A DNA stretch of 60,308 nt from Balneolia bacterium (GTDB lineage Bacteria; Bacteroidota; Rhodothermia; Balneolales; Cyclonatronaceae): NCBI GenBank assembly GCA_022565795.1, contig JAIUMA010000016.1:1-60308 (forward strand), in the 5' to 3' direction. Positions 1 to 9,281 of the stretch are shown piece after piece. The first letter of the stretch is position 1; the number at the start of each line of letters is the position of its first letter. Under the pieces are notes generated by a model. That model was given only the letters and a program-made list of their open reading frames with translations. It was not told the origin of the DNA and did no database searches. The translations under genes and the position numbers were made by a program.

Positions 1-900
1 AAGCTCATAGGTGAAATATAGCCTCGAGCGCTGCTCATCATAAAACATGATTCGCTGGCTTCCGGGAAATTCAAACTCGTGGATGATTTCGCAATGTGTG
101 TCTATGACTATCGCAATGCCGTTATTGAAACGGCCGCCGTATTGTACAATCAGATGCTCTCCCGCTTGTGCGACGCCCCGGATTAGCTGACCTGACGGGA
201 GATAGACGCCTTTGTTAAACAGAGTGGCCTGCTCTTCGGTCATGTTATTTGTGGGGATATCAAAGTGCTGTATTTCATAATCAACCTCATCCGGAAGTGA
301 GGAAATCTGGCAGGTGCCCGAATATACTCCCTCCGGCGTGAACCTGTCGAGACGGTTGATGTACGTCCAGATCAGAGCAAGCTGTTTTCCTGTGCTAAAT
401 CCTGTGAACGTGTCTCTGAGCCCCATGCCGTGCAGATCCGGTATTTCTATTTCGCTGATCAGACCGCCACGAAGATTGTATTTCCCAAAGTTTTCTCCAT
501 ATATAGGCGAAGATGCCATAAACAGCAGGGAATCAGCGTGATGAAAGGCATCATAAGCGGGTATAAACACATCGCGATCAACGATTACCTCTTGTAAGCT
601 CAGATCCGGATTAAAGATATTCAGCGAACCTGGAAGCTGATCTAGGACCAGAAGCCGCCCATCCGCCTTCACCATCCGGTTTGGCCCCATCTGGAACTCA
701 CCCGGACCTCTGCCCTGCCTCCCTGTTCTCGAAATTTGATTTCCATCATGATCAAACTTAAAGATCTGGGCGCTTCTCAGGTCAGAGACATATACACCGG
801 ATTCTGTCACAATCAGATCAGATACCTGCGCGAAGTATTGCTGGTGCAAGGATTCGCCAGGGGTTTGAATGGTGAATATGAAGATGAGGAAAATGCTCAT
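1..900 (-). CDS. 6-bladed beta-propeller protein, 3' end cut by window edge
   Basis: An open frame of 300 codons runs from an ATG at 900 to the left edge without a stop, so the C-terminus is missing. The visible product starts with a short hydrophobic leader (MSIFLIFIFTIQTPG) and carries the GRQGRGPGEF signature at residues 60-69. That signature marks the 6-bladed beta-propeller (BF3164/DUF5128-like, NHL-related) proteins abundant in Bacteroidota and relatives. An in-frame TGA just upstream fixes the start near 900. The stop of the next upstream gene lies 10 bp away, so the two are probably cotranscribed. The product is likely exported; its ligand is unknown. It is one of four such propellers in the window. 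Confidence 0.75.
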   Translation of the reverse strand, partial: MSIFLIFIFTIQTPGESLHQQYFAQVSDLIVTESGVYVSDLRSAQIFKFDHDGNQISRTGRQGRGPGEFQMGPNRMVKADGRLLVLDQLPGSLNIFNPDLSLQEVIVDRDVFIPAYDAFHHADSLLFMASSPIYGENFGKYNLRGGLISEIEIPDLHGMGLRDTFTGFSTGKQLALIWTYINRLDRFTPEGVYSGTCQISSLPDEVDYEIQHFDIPTNNMTEEQATLFNKGVYLPSGQLIRGVAQAGEHLIVQYGGRFNNGIAIVIDTHCEIIHEFEFPGSQRIMFYDEQRSRLYFTYEL

Positions 901-910
901 TAAATATCAA

Positions 911-1972
911 TTACAGATCAGCAGTAAAAACATGCACGGCAGGTTCATCATTCATAATGCCTAATATAAAAAACCTTACCGAATTGTATTCATCAGGCTG
1001 CACTTTCAGTTGTCTTACAGAGCTAAAGTTTTGCGTAAGATCATTTTTACCTTCGGTTTTGTAGCGTCTTTTGTACGATCCTGAATGACTATACTGATCA
1101 ATAACCAGAGAATTGTCTACATTATTTATGATAATAAAAATGCCTTCTTTGGTAACATCATAGGCTGAAAATACGGGCCTTAGTCTAATCCGTGATGGAT
1201 CAGAAAAAACTTCCGGCCGATAATTTGCCTCTGCAAGCTCATTATATTTTAGGTCGAATTCTATTTTGCGAATTAGCTCACCGTCCGAGTTATACACGTG
1301 CAAAAAAGGAAAGTTTTGAAACAAAACGTAGAGTTCGTTTTCAAACCATTTAAGCTGAGATGCTGAGATAGCCGACGGTATGCCTGGTACCAGACCTTTT
1401 AAACTTTCACCGAAGCTATCAATTTTGTTCATCTCAAAATCGAAACGGGTAATAAACCCTGATTCTTCCATACCATTACTACCAGCTTCATCAAGTCTGG
1501 TTTTATAAAGATAGTCATCACCAGCTGTAAAACTTCTAGGTATAAACGATGCCTGAAAGATTTCCGTAATATTATCCTCTTCCGACCATCGCCAGAATCG
1601 GGCGTTACCTATATCATAAATCCACAAGTCACCATTATGAAAGCTTGCCCTTCCAGGCAAACCTAGCTCTCCGGGCCCCCTGCCCGGTCTGCCGATCTGC
1701 CCCATGTAGCTTCCTTGCAGGTCAAAATGATGAACTTCGTTACTTGCCTGATCGGGAATAAAAACGGCTGATTCAGAAAACGCTGCATTTGTTGGGATTC
1801 CAATGAACACCTCAGCTTCTTCATCAGGAAAAGAGGATAACCTTTCTAAAGCAATGCCTCCCTCATTCAGGTCTTTGTCATTTTCGATATTGGAACATGA
1901 GCTCGGTATTAACAAAATTGTGACCAAGGCCAGTTTAATGATTAGCGGGGTGTATGATTTGGAATCAAACAT
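911..1972 (-). CDS. 6-bladed beta-propeller lipoprotein
   Basis: A 353-residue protein with a lipoprotein signal peptide (lipobox ending IPSSC, Cys26) followed by repeating beta-propeller-type strands. The family signature GRPGRGPGEL is at residues 94-103. It is expected to be lipid-anchored in the outer membrane or periplasm; no catalytic residues or ligand can be named. It is the second gene upstream of the window edge in a minus-strand run of related proteins, with 10 bp to the gene downstream and 41 bp to the gene upstream. Confidence 0.8.
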   Translation of the reverse strand: MFDSKSYTPLIIKLALVTILLIPSSCSNIENDKDLNEGGIALERLSSFPDEEAEVFIGIPTNAAFSESAVFIPDQASNEVHHFDLQGSYMGQIGRPGRGPGELGLPGRASFHNGDLWIYDIGNARFWRWSEEDNITEIFQASFIPRSFTAGDDYLYKTRLDEAGSNGMEESGFITRFDFEMNKIDSFGESLKGLVPGIPSAISASQLKWFENELYVLFQNFPFLHVYNSDGELIRKIEFDLKYNELAEANYRPEVFSDPSRIRLRPVFSAYDVTKEGIFIIINNVDNSLVIDQYSHSGSYKRRYKTEGKNDLTQNFSSVRQLKVQPDEYNSVRFFILGIMNDEPAVHVFTADL

Positions 1973-2013
1973 AAACGAGTTGTTTTTGATTTAATTTACC
2001 CGGTAGTTTAATC

Positions 2014-2445
2014 CTATTGAATTGTTGCTTCGAACACCAAACTATAAAAACGTTGCTCCGTATCTGCTTCTACTATTATGTAATTCTTAAAGTACCCCCG
2101 GATAGTTGTATGAAGATGCACTACAATTTCTAATTCTGAATGTGGTTCTATTTCATAACCACGAACCTCGTATCGAGTAAAGACACAGCCGGGTTTAATT
2201 GATTCAATTAGTATAATTGAGTCTCCATTGTTTTTCAGAGTATATGTTGCCTTTAATGGTTTATCGCCATTTACTTCACCTAATTCAGCCCATCTGTTAA
2301 CTATCTCCAGATTATTCACCACCGACCCCATGGCTTTAATTATAATACCACGAGCCAACTTGGCAGATGGCTCATCTATTGTTATGGTTGGATTACTGGC
2401 TAAAAATGCTCCGTATATTAAAAACAATTGGAAAAGAGATTTCAT
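2014..2445 (-). CDS. DUF1573 domain protein
   Basis: A 143-residue exported protein with an N-terminal hydrophobic signal (residues 1-17). The body matches DUF1573, an immunoglobulin-like fold: a LGEV strand, then LKNNGDSIILIESIKPGC, then a PHSELEIVVH strand and a final beta strand. The usual SCGCT of the family is reduced to PGC here. DUF1573 proteins often sit beside beta-propeller lipoproteins in Bacteroidota, as here; their function is not established. It follows the 371-residue protein gene with a 3-bp gap, so the two are probably translated from one mRNA. Confidence 0.7.
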   Translation of the reverse strand: MKSLFQLFLIYGAFLASNPTITIDEPSAKLARGIIIKAMGSVVNNLEIVNRWAELGEVNGDKPLKATYTLKNNGDSIILIESIKPGCVFTRYEVRGYEIEPHSELEIVVHLHTTIRGYFKNYIIVEADTEQRFYSLVFEATIQ

Positions 2446-2448
2446 AAT

Positions 2449-3564
2449 TTACTCCATAAAACTACTTAACTTTTTATAAACTTTTCGCGCATTCTCAAAA
2501 GTGGGTTCTCCACCATGCCCCAAATGAACCTCTCCTGCAGAATCAAGATTGTAGCGCCAAGGTTGGTTAGAGTTATCAACGAACTGCTGTTCAAGCGTTT
2601 TTTCGAATTCTAAATCGGAGCGGATTTGAGTCATGTCATTTATAAAATACGATTCAAAATGGTCAAGACTCCCCACTTCAGATATCCATGGGTTAACCAT
2701 CTGAGCCTGAATAAGAAAATATTCGCTCTCGGTAAATTCTTCAGTATATAAAACCGGCTCACTGAATCTTGTCGATATCGTGTAATCTACCCCTCGCCGA
2801 TCGATCATTACACTCATTTCCGATACGAATGCCCGCTCGTTCACATAACTTATTGATATTTCCGACTGCGCATTCAACCAGCGAAAAAAGTTAACGCTGT
2901 GAAACGGTACTTTGGAAAGCGAAATATGATGCACCCGCTCTGATTCGACATCTACCAGCATGCGTCCTTCATAAGACGGACCCCGGGAGGAATCAGTTAT
3001 AAAATCTATGCTTAGCATCGAGGATTCCTCAGGCTGGTATTCTGACGAGGAAACTGAAAATGAGTGCCGTCTTGGTTGCATGAGCGGGCCGTTCAGTTCA
3101 AAAAAACGAAAGCATGAAGTCAATGAAGGAAAACCAGTCTGAGTATCGCTGAAATAATCATACTTAGGAAATGTGTTTCTGTAACCGTCCATATTCTCTT
3201 TCCAGGCTTCGGTTCGGTCACTTTTGTAGATTACGCTAGGAACAAAAATGGCATTTTGCACCTCTACCGGAGCATCGTAACCAAACGAGCGGAGATAACC
3301 TTCACCTTCTGTAAACATGCACCAGCTTTCCTCGCATCGTGCTTTCTCCATGTAATATGCCCGCGCAACAAAGGGCTCACTGAGTGTATCATTTTCATAA
3401 TTATCCGAAACGCTGCGCATCAGGCGATTCAGCTGACGATCGCTTAACTCGTCTGAATTCGTTTCTACTTCAGTTTCTATTGGGTTGGTGATGGCATGGG
3501 AATTGGGATTCGCTCCAAAAAACAGAGCGCTACCAATGAGGGCCGAGAGAATAAAGTAGTTCAT
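2449..3564 (-). CDS. Secreted protein of unknown function (371 aa)
   Basis: A 371-residue protein with an N-terminal signal peptide (MNYFILSALIGSALFFGANPNSHA). I do not recognise a defined domain. The pattern around residues 70-140 (AYYMEKARCEESWCM, then a GEGYL segment) and the beta-rich middle (EGRMLVDVESERVHHISL) recall the region that follows carboxypeptidase-D-like plug domains in Bacteroidota surface proteins, but that plug is absent. It is followed 3 bp later by the DUF1573 gene and preceded by a propeller lipoprotein, so it probably acts in the same envelope process. Confidence 0.65.
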   Translation of the reverse strand: MNYFILSALIGSALFFGANPNSHAITNPIETEVETNSDELSDRQLNRLMRSVSDNYENDTLSEPFVARAYYMEKARCEESWCMFTEGEGYLRSFGYDAPVEVQNAIFVPSVIYKSDRTEAWKENMDGYRNTFPKYDYFSDTQTGFPSLTSCFRFFELNGPLMQPRRHSFSVSSSEYQPEESSMLSIDFITDSSRGPSYEGRMLVDVESERVHHISLSKVPFHSVNFFRWLNAQSEISISYVNERAFVSEMSVMIDRRGVDYTISTRFSEPVLYTEEFTESEYFLIQAQMVNPWISEVGSLDHFESYFINDMTQIRSDLEFEKTLEQQFVDNSNQPWRYNLDSAGEVHLGHGGEPTFENARKVYKKLSSFME

Positions 3565-3631
3565 AGTGCAGATTATTTTTGTCTAGGTTTATGCAGGAAT
3601 ACCTTCTAAAGATCCGGTTTTAATATTTAAA

Positions 3632-4783
3632 TTAATCCAGTCGGAACCGGTAGATTTTTTTAGTTTCTTCACGTTCGTTTATTTCGGCATCGGTGTAGTA
3701 CCAGCCGTCTATATAACCGATCACTTTGCGTTCCGATGGGATGTCTACGTCAGCAATAAGCACATTGTCTCTGTAAATCTGCAGCCCGTCCATATCCGGA
3801 TCGGAGCGACGGGTATATCCCCTGAACAGCAGATTGGTCTCCGGCACGTACTGAAGCGATCTGTAGAAGTCTTTTGTATCCCACTGGTCCAGCATAAAAT
3901 TTTCGAACTGCCGGTCGCTGATTCCTTCAAAACTTTCATATTCCACTTCCATGTTTCTTCCGGGGACTCCAAACGTGGCTATATGATCAAAATCCGTCGA
4001 AAACAGATAAATATCCGGATCCGGACCATACGTAATGGCCATTGTTTCATCATCAATCAGATCATAAAAGAAAAATGGAAACATGCGTGTATTGGGCTCA
4101 TATACGTAAACGGGCGACAAACGGCCAAAAATGCGGTCAACTTCGCCCGTTTCTATATCCATTGATGCCAGAATCCGGGCTTCCTCAGCGAACAGATCGG
4201 TCGTAAAATTAAAAGCCGTGTACTGAGGTTCGCCGCCCAATAACGGAAGAAACGCCGTGCGGTCAGTCGTGCGTAAATCCCCGATGTAGTAGGCTAAGTT
4301 ATACGACCGGTGGTCTTCCGGTGTCGGGTTATTATTAAGATATTCCAGCGGTTTATCCTGCTGGAAACGAACCATCATATCCTGCAGACGATCGTAATCG
4401 GAATTGAACACATAATAATCGTATGAGCTTCCAACGAATACATACCCACCATTGGGCATCTGACTGTAAAAAGTAATCCCGGAGCGAGGCAGTTCTGAAG
4501 GCCCGCGCCCCTGATCCAGGACGAGGCCGGTATAATTACCCTCCGTGTCAAATTCATGAACCTTGCCCAATCGGTAATCAATGAAATTCAGCATGTCGTT
4601 ATTCACCACGACTACACCCCCAAGCGAGGTCTGCACGTACTCAAGGTAAATACTCTCGTATTCGACGGACTCAATCTCGATAGCAGCCGTTCGCTCTGCA
4701 TTCTGATTAAAATAGCCGGTTTCCTGCTCAGCGCTGCATGCGAAAAACAGGACGGGTAATAGAAGTTTCAGGAAATTCTTCAT
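3632..4783 (-). CDS. 6-bladed beta-propeller lipoprotein
   Basis: A 383-residue lipoprotein with a short signal and lipobox ending LFFAC (Cys16). The propeller signature is a variant, QGRGPSEL, at about residues 91-98. It is the first gene of the minus-strand cluster that ends at the window edge, with 67 bp to the next gene and about 500 bp of non-coding DNA upstream. It probably carries the cluster's promoter, although I found no clear consensus element there. Ligand and partner are unknown. Confidence 0.8.
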   Translation of the reverse strand: MKNFLKLLLPVLFFACSAEQETGYFNQNAERTAAIEIESVEYESIYLEYVQTSLGGVVVVNNDMLNFIDYRLGKVHEFDTEGNYTGLVLDQGRGPSELPRSGITFYSQMPNGGYVFVGSSYDYYVFNSDYDRLQDMMVRFQQDKPLEYLNNNPTPEDHRSYNLAYYIGDLRTTDRTAFLPLLGGEPQYTAFNFTTDLFAEEARILASMDIETGEVDRIFGRLSPVYVYEPNTRMFPFFFYDLIDDETMAITYGPDPDIYLFSTDFDHIATFGVPGRNMEVEYESFEGISDRQFENFMLDQWDTKDFYRSLQYVPETNLLFRGYTRRSDPDMDGLQIYRDNVLIADVDIPSERKVIGYIDGWYYTDAEINEREETKKIYRFRLD

Positions 4784-5222
4784 GAAATGAGAAATTAGGA
4801 ATGTGATTAGATGATATGTATGAATTAGACAAACCTCTTTTTGGGTGATGATAAGGGTTCATAAAAGATGATGCACCAATCTACCATTTGTTACACTTTT
4901 ATTTCGCTGTTAGGGTAATTTTAATTTTTGTAAAGTTGGGAGGACGCAAAGGAACGCGGATTTTAAGCAAAGGAACGCAAAGGTTTATGGGAAGAGAGTA
5001 CAAAAATATGGATACATATTACTATAAAATGGATGCTCAAATATCCCAATTAGAGTTAATCACCTAATCATACTAATCACAGTTCCAAATATGGGTGATG
5101 AACTGTGATTTCTGTGATTAAATGATGGGCTGTGATACGGTCCGGGGTAGGTTTGAAGTATCCAACCCAATAATTTTACTTCCCCGCTGAGGCAATGACT
5201 AATCAAACCATGCGGATAAAAT
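4784..5222. other. Non-coding stretch with repeat fragments
   Basis: No gene was found here. Positions 4941-4985 (aggacgcaaaggaacgc and onward) belong to a dispersed intergenic family that recurs near 12745, 23909 and 42841. Positions 5056-5160 resemble 11366-11455: both contain aatcacagtt followed by gggtgat and a later tgtgatac/tatgatac segment. Confidence 0.5.
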
Positions 5223-5254
5223 AAAAGCCCGCCGAATTACTCCGGCGGGCTTTT
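5223..5254 (-). terminator. Rho-independent terminator of pckA
   Basis: A perfect 12-bp inverted repeat (aaaagcccgccg / cggcgggctttt) with an 8-nt loop lies 33 bp beyond the pckA stop codon. On the minus strand the hairpin is followed by TTTTATTTTAT. Confidence 0.9.
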
Positions 5255-5287
5255 ACTTAGATTTTTAAAGAAGTGTGATTTGATGTA

Positions 5288-6874
5288 TCACACTTTCGGT
5301 CCCGCATTAATAATGGCATCGCTGCTTTCTTTTTTGAACTTTTCGAAGTTCTTGCTGAAGAGCTGACCAAGCTTTTTAGCCTGCGCATCGTAGGCGGCTG
5401 CATCACTCCAGGCCTTGCGTGGAATGAGGATGTCATCGGAAACCTCAGGGCAAGTGGTCGGAATATCAAAACCGAATACCTCGTCTTTTTCGGTTGATAC
5501 GTTATCGAGTTTGCCGCCCAGAATCGCATCAATAATCCCGCGGGTGCTCTTGAGGTCGATACGCTTTCCGGTTCCGTAGGCTCCGCCAATAAGTCCGGTG
5601 TTGATGAGCCACGCTTTTGAGCCGTGCTTCTTCATTTTTTCGGCCAGCATTTCGGCATAACGCGCCGGCGCCCAAACGAGGAAGGCCGCACCAAAGCAGG
5701 CCGAAAACGTAGCCTGAGGCTCCGTAACGCCCATTTCCGTACCGGCTACTTTGGCCGTGTATCCGCTTATGAAGTGGTACATCGCCTGCTCAGCCGTGAG
5801 TTTGCTCACCGGAGGAAGCACGCCAAAGGCATCATAGGTAAGAAATATGATGTTTTTTGGATGACCGCCTTCGCACGGTATTTTTGCATTTGGTATGTAC
5901 TCAATTGGGTAGGCGCAGCGGGTGTTCTGTGTGATGCTTACGTCGTTGTAGTCAACTTCACGGCTGTTCGGGTCAACAACCAGGTTTTCCAGAACCGTGC
6001 CGTATTTTATGGCACCAAAGATCTCGGGCTCTTTTTCCTGAGAAAGACCGATCGCCTTGGCGTAGCAGCCGCCCTCAATATTGAAAATACCTTCCTCGCT
6101 CCAGCAGTGCTCATCGTCGCCGATCAGCGCACGGTTGGTGTCGGCTGAGAGCGTGGTTTTTCCCGTGCCTGAAAGTCCGAAAAACAGGGCTACGTCTTTG
6201 TCTTTACCCTCGTTGGCCGAGCAGTGCATGGAAAGCACTCCCTTTTTGGGCATGAGGTAGTTCATGACCGTAAAAATACCCTTTTTCATCTCTCCTGCGT
6301 ACTCCGTGCCCAAAATGACCATGGTGTTGGTCTTGAAATTAACGTCCACGCTGGCGTTGGAGGTCATGCCTTCGGTGTAAGGATTAGCCGGAAACTTGCC
6401 GGCGTTGAAAACTACAAAATCAGGTTCGCCAAAATCGGCTAGCTCTTCCTGCGTCGGGCGAATTAGCATGTTGTGCATGAACAATCCGTGGTATGGACGC
6501 TCAGCAATAATGCGCACTTTCAGACGATACTTCGGGTCCCAGCCCGCATAACCATCAACCACGTAGAGCCGCTCGCGGGTGTTCAGATAATCAATCGCGC
6601 GACGATGGTTGATGTTATAGGTATTTTCTTCAAGAGGTACGTTTACATCACCCCACCAGATATCCTCAACGCCCTCAGTTTTAACGACTCTCTTGTCTCC
6701 GGGACTTCTGCCTGTCCGCTCACCAGAGCTAACGTTCAGCGAGCCGTTGGCCGTAACCACCGAACCCGGATCGTACTTTATGGCGTCTTCGTAAAAACGT
6801 CCGGGAGCGGGATTTCTAATAATATTCCGAACGCTTATCTCATGTTTAGTCAAATCAAATGTTTGTTCGTTCAT
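5288..6874 (-). CDS. pckA: Phosphoenolpyruvate carboxykinase (ATP)
   Basis: Converts oxaloacetate and ATP to phosphoenolpyruvate, CO2 and ADP, the entry step of gluconeogenesis in the cytosol. The 528 residues match the usual length. Visible motifs are the substrate-binding TGRSPGDK at 54-61, the PCK-specific P-loop GLSGTGKTTLS at 233-243 and the metal/phosphate-binding LIGDDEH at 250-256. The GTP-dependent enzyme family lacks this arrangement. It stands alone with its own terminator. It complements the glyoxylate-shunt and acetate genes elsewhere in the window, since growth on C2 substrates needs PEP carboxykinase. The start MNEQTF is chosen because the N-terminus aligns with family length. 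Confidence 0.97.
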   Translation of the reverse strand: MNEQTFDLTKHEISVRNIIRNPAPGRFYEDAIKYDPGSVVTANGSLNVSSGERTGRSPGDKRVVKTEGVEDIWWGDVNVPLEENTYNINHRRAIDYLNTRERLYVVDGYAGWDPKYRLKVRIIAERPYHGLFMHNMLIRPTQEELADFGEPDFVVFNAGKFPANPYTEGMTSNASVDVNFKTNTMVILGTEYAGEMKKGIFTVMNYLMPKKGVLSMHCSANEGKDKDVALFFGLSGTGKTTLSADTNRALIGDDEHCWSEEGIFNIEGGCYAKAIGLSQEKEPEIFGAIKYGTVLENLVVDPNSREVDYNDVSITQNTRCAYPIEYIPNAKIPCEGGHPKNIIFLTYDAFGVLPPVSKLTAEQAMYHFISGYTAKVAGTEMGVTEPQATFSACFGAAFLVWAPARYAEMLAEKMKKHGSKAWLINTGLIGGAYGTGKRIDLKSTRGIIDAILGGKLDNVSTEKDEVFGFDIPTTCPEVSDDILIPRKAWSDAAAYDAQAKKLGQLFSKNFEKFKKESSDAIINAGPKV

Positions 6875-7151
6875 ATGCCGATAGAATTAATAATACAGAC
6901 CCTCCTGCAAGCCTTTGGGCTTCATCATTATAACAGTCGGTTCTATTCGTTTATATGTGAAGGCTTTGGGAGCCTTCGTTTGGTTAGTTTAGCAGGCTTC
7001 TATTATACTCATTTAGGCGGACAGAATAAATTAAGTTATTCGCTTCGAACAGAAGAAATTGTGGATGGTGAATTGTGAATTGGTCGAAAGTCCAAAGTCG
7101 ATGGTAAAAGTCTTGATGAAATACTAAATACTGTTTACTGGTTACTGATTT
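6875..7151. other. pckA upstream region with two hairpins and repeat fragment
   Basis: No gene. Two short hairpins lie in the presumed pckA leader: AAGCC/GGCTT at 6909-6922 and GAAGGCT/AGCCTTC at 6959-6977. The two stems share AGCC/GGCT cores. Whether they pair or compete is not known. A GAATTGTGAATT-type repeat fragment (7063-7080) recurs at 7560-7600. Confidence 0.35.
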
Positions 7152-7562
7152 TTATAAAATCATCGATAAAACGAATAGGGCGAACAGTATTGCGAAGCCG
7201 GCCATCATCCGGTTTTCAAGCCTCGACGCAGCTTTTGTCTGCTCAAGGGTGATGGCGTCCTTTACCTCTTCCAGCTCCCTGCGAAGGGCCGCCACGTCTG
7301 AGCGAAGCTGCTTTTTTTGCTCCGGCTGTCTGGATCTCAGGTCCTTTACCTCGGCCCTGATGGCCTCCAGCTTTGGAGACAGCGAACTGCTAACATCACC
7401 CACTTTGGCAGACAAATTCGTCTTCAGCTGCCCAAGCTGATTATCCACGGCCGCAATGCGTTCGTTGTGCTGCTGCAGCATCGCCTGCACCTCTTTCTGC
7501 AGACGAATGATTTCCTTCATTTCAGTTGATTTATTCGCTTCGTTTGGTTTCGCTTCGCTCAA
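7152..7562 (-). CDS. Coiled-coil protein with C-terminal membrane anchor
   Basis: A 136-residue protein of unknown function. Residues 15-115 are charged with heptad-like spacing of Leu/Ile/Val (for example LRSDVAALRRELEEVKDAI), predicting a long coiled coil. Residues 120-136 form one hydrophobic segment that ends the protein, so it is a tail-anchored inner-membrane protein facing the cytoplasm. A start at Met15 is possible. The upstream DNA is a repetitive GAATTGTGAATT-rich stretch, so promoter and start are hard to place. Confidence 0.6.
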   Translation of the reverse strand: MSEAKPNEANKSTEMKEIIRLQKEVQAMLQQHNERIAAVDNQLGQLKTNLSAKVGDVSSSLSPKLEAIRAEVKDLRSRQPEQKKQLRSDVAALRRELEEVKDAITLEQTKAASRLENRMMAGFAILFALFVLSMIL

Positions 7563-7600
7563 ATTGTGAATTTTGAATGGTGAATTGTGAATTGAATTAG
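7560..7600. repeat. GAATTGTGAATT-type intergenic repeat
   Basis: Near-repeats of gaattgtgaatt and gaatggtgaattg occur here and at 7063-7080; a weaker copy (gaatggtgaatcc) is at 52726-52738. The type is a low-complexity intergenic repeat. Confidence 0.5.
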
Positions 7601-7682
7601 TTAAAGATCCATAGTCGAAGGTCGAAGGTCTTTCAGGTTACAGCATCCTGAACCAGAATTAACTTACGAAAATCCGAACCTG

Positions 7683-8795
7683 TTACCTGTTACCTGAAAT
7701 TTTATCCAGCCAGCTGAACCACTCCGCGTAGACTTTCTCGCGTACCGGCTCGCGGGAAAGCACCAGATCGTGCATGCCGTCCTCAATTTCCATGATATCC
7801 AGCCTTGGCGCCTCAATTTTCTGTGCCCGTTCCCGGATGTGATCCACATTCAGAACGGCATCACCCGTAAAAAAATCATCGGACCACTCGCTGCTGCTTA
7901 TCGTCTTATCGGAGTGCATTACCAGAACCGGAACGGTGATTTCCAGACCGCGGGCAACTCTTTGATGCCCCTCCCTTATGGCGCGAATCCAGCCGTAACT
8001 AACAGGCTGAGAATCGAGCGTTTTCCACTCCGGATTAAAATCCCATTCGCCCCGGCCGCTGCTGTGCAGACTTTTTCCATAGAGAGAAATCTCCTCACTG
8101 CCCACGGTTCCCCCGTGGTTGGACTTTCCGCGCCAGGCAATGAAAGGTATAGCAATACTGCGGGTAAAAAAGCCGCTGTTGAATTCAAAGAAAGGGCTGT
8201 TGAGAAAAAGAGCATCAAAAGCAGGACTGTCCGGGTTCGAATCGGCGTATAGTGCGGTTACGAGTCCACCGGTGGAATGACCCGCAAGCAGCGTCCAGAC
8301 GAAGCCTTCCTCCCGTATAATAGCCAGACTTGTGTCGATATCAGCGTAATATTCGCTGAGGTCACGCACATTGGTCATAATTTGATGTTCGCGCCATGAA
8401 CGGCCGTATTTCCTCAAATCTACCGCATAAAAAGCGTAGCCGCGGTCGGTAAACCTGCGAGCCATTTCCGTCTGAAAAAAATAGTCGTTGTAGCCGTGCA
8501 CATAGAGCACAGCCCGCCCGTTTGCCAGGGAACCCTCCGGCAGGCTGCGCACCAGCGTGATGAACACTTCACCCTCATAATCATCGGGCTGCTGAATGGT
8601 TATCTGTTCAAAACCTTCACCCAGCACGTCTTCCTCCCAGCTGTGCGGAGCAAAAGCAGATTCCAACGCAGCTTCGGGTTCTCCGCTTTGTGCATTCAGA
8701 AGACCGCCCGGAATGAGCAGCACTATGCTCCACAGGAAAAGATGCGGCAGCCGGGGAAATCCTCTGCATGTTGTTATCCCGTTTACCGTCATCAC
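7683..8795 (-). CDS. Exported alpha/beta hydrolase (serine hydrolase S33-like)
   Basis: A 370-residue hydrolase of the Hydrolase_4/monoacylglycerol-lipase type. It has a signal peptide (hydrophobic 19-33, cleavage near LNAQ), an oxyanion segment YVHGYNDY at 98-105, the nucleophile elbow GHSTGG at 172-177 (Ser174) and a C-terminal His in DGMHDLVLS (His342). The acid residue is probably Asp296. Substrate is unknown; an ester or acylglycerol in the periplasm is likely. The start is GTG at 8795 or ATG at 8792, overlapping the stop of the META-domain gene, so the two are translationally coupled. Confidence 0.85.
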   Translation of the reverse strand: MMTVNGITTCRGFPRLPHLFLWSIVLLIPGGLLNAQSGEPEAALESAFAPHSWEEDVLGEGFEQITIQQPDDYEGEVFITLVRSLPEGSLANGRAVLYVHGYNDYFFQTEMARRFTDRGYAFYAVDLRKYGRSWREHQIMTNVRDLSEYYADIDTSLAIIREEGFVWTLLAGHSTGGLVTALYADSNPDSPAFDALFLNSPFFEFNSGFFTRSIAIPFIAWRGKSNHGGTVGSEEISLYGKSLHSSGRGEWDFNPEWKTLDSQPVSYGWIRAIREGHQRVARGLEITVPVLVMHSDKTISSSEWSDDFFTGDAVLNVDHIRERAQKIEAPRLDIMEIEDGMHDLVLSREPVREKVYAEWFSWLDKISGNR

Positions 8796-9280
8796 ACGGA
8801 AGCCACTTCAAATTCGGCAAGATTTTCTCCGGTTCGGCTCATCAGGATGAGGCGGTCGCCGGTTATCGTGAATCCAGCCGTTTCTTCAAAGACCTCCATA
8901 AAGCGATCTTCAACAGACATATCGGCGCACAGCATTTTTGTGGCCGCGATATTGCCGAAGCTCAGACCGCCCGCCTCACCAAGCTCGTAGCCTCCCATAA
9001 ACTGGTTACAGCCTGCATTTCCGGAAACGCGGCTTTCCTCCGCAGAAAAAGCGATATACGGAGTTCCCCGGGATTCTTCGGTAAGCTTTATCTCTTCACC
9101 GCGAATGGAAACAAGATGCCACTCGGTTTCCTCAAGCGGGGTAATGACCTCAACGGACGCAGCAGAATCGAGCTGTTCATCAGGGCCCGGCTGCTGGTTT
9201 TCGGTCTGTTCAGACCCGCATGCCATCATCATAAAGGATAAAAGAAGCAGGGCGAAAACTACAGATGTGATGCGCATCAT
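8792..9280 (-). CDS. META domain lipoprotein (HslJ-like)
   Basis: A 162-residue lipoprotein (lipobox MMAC, Cys21) with one META domain at about residues 52-160. The hallmark GNAGCNQFMGGY is at 87-98, and the later LSFGNIAATKMLC segment also fits. META/HslJ proteins are envelope proteins linked in E. coli to heat and novobiocin tolerance. It is the middle gene of a three-gene operon, 1 bp after the NlpE-like gene and overlapping the hydrolase gene start. Confidence 0.88.
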   Translation of the reverse strand: MMRITSVVFALLLLSFMMMACGSEQTENQQPGPDEQLDSAASVEVITPLEETEWHLVSIRGEEIKLTEESRGTPYIAFSAEESRVSGNAGCNQFMGGYELGEAGGLSFGNIAATKMLCADMSVEDRFMEVFEETAGFTITGDRLILMSRTGENLAEFEVASV

Positions 9281-9281
9281 A

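Noticed and set aside
6473-7078. A 201-codon plus-strand frame over the pckA start region
   Set aside because: Most of it is antisense to the clear pckA coding sequence and its product has no recognisable pattern.
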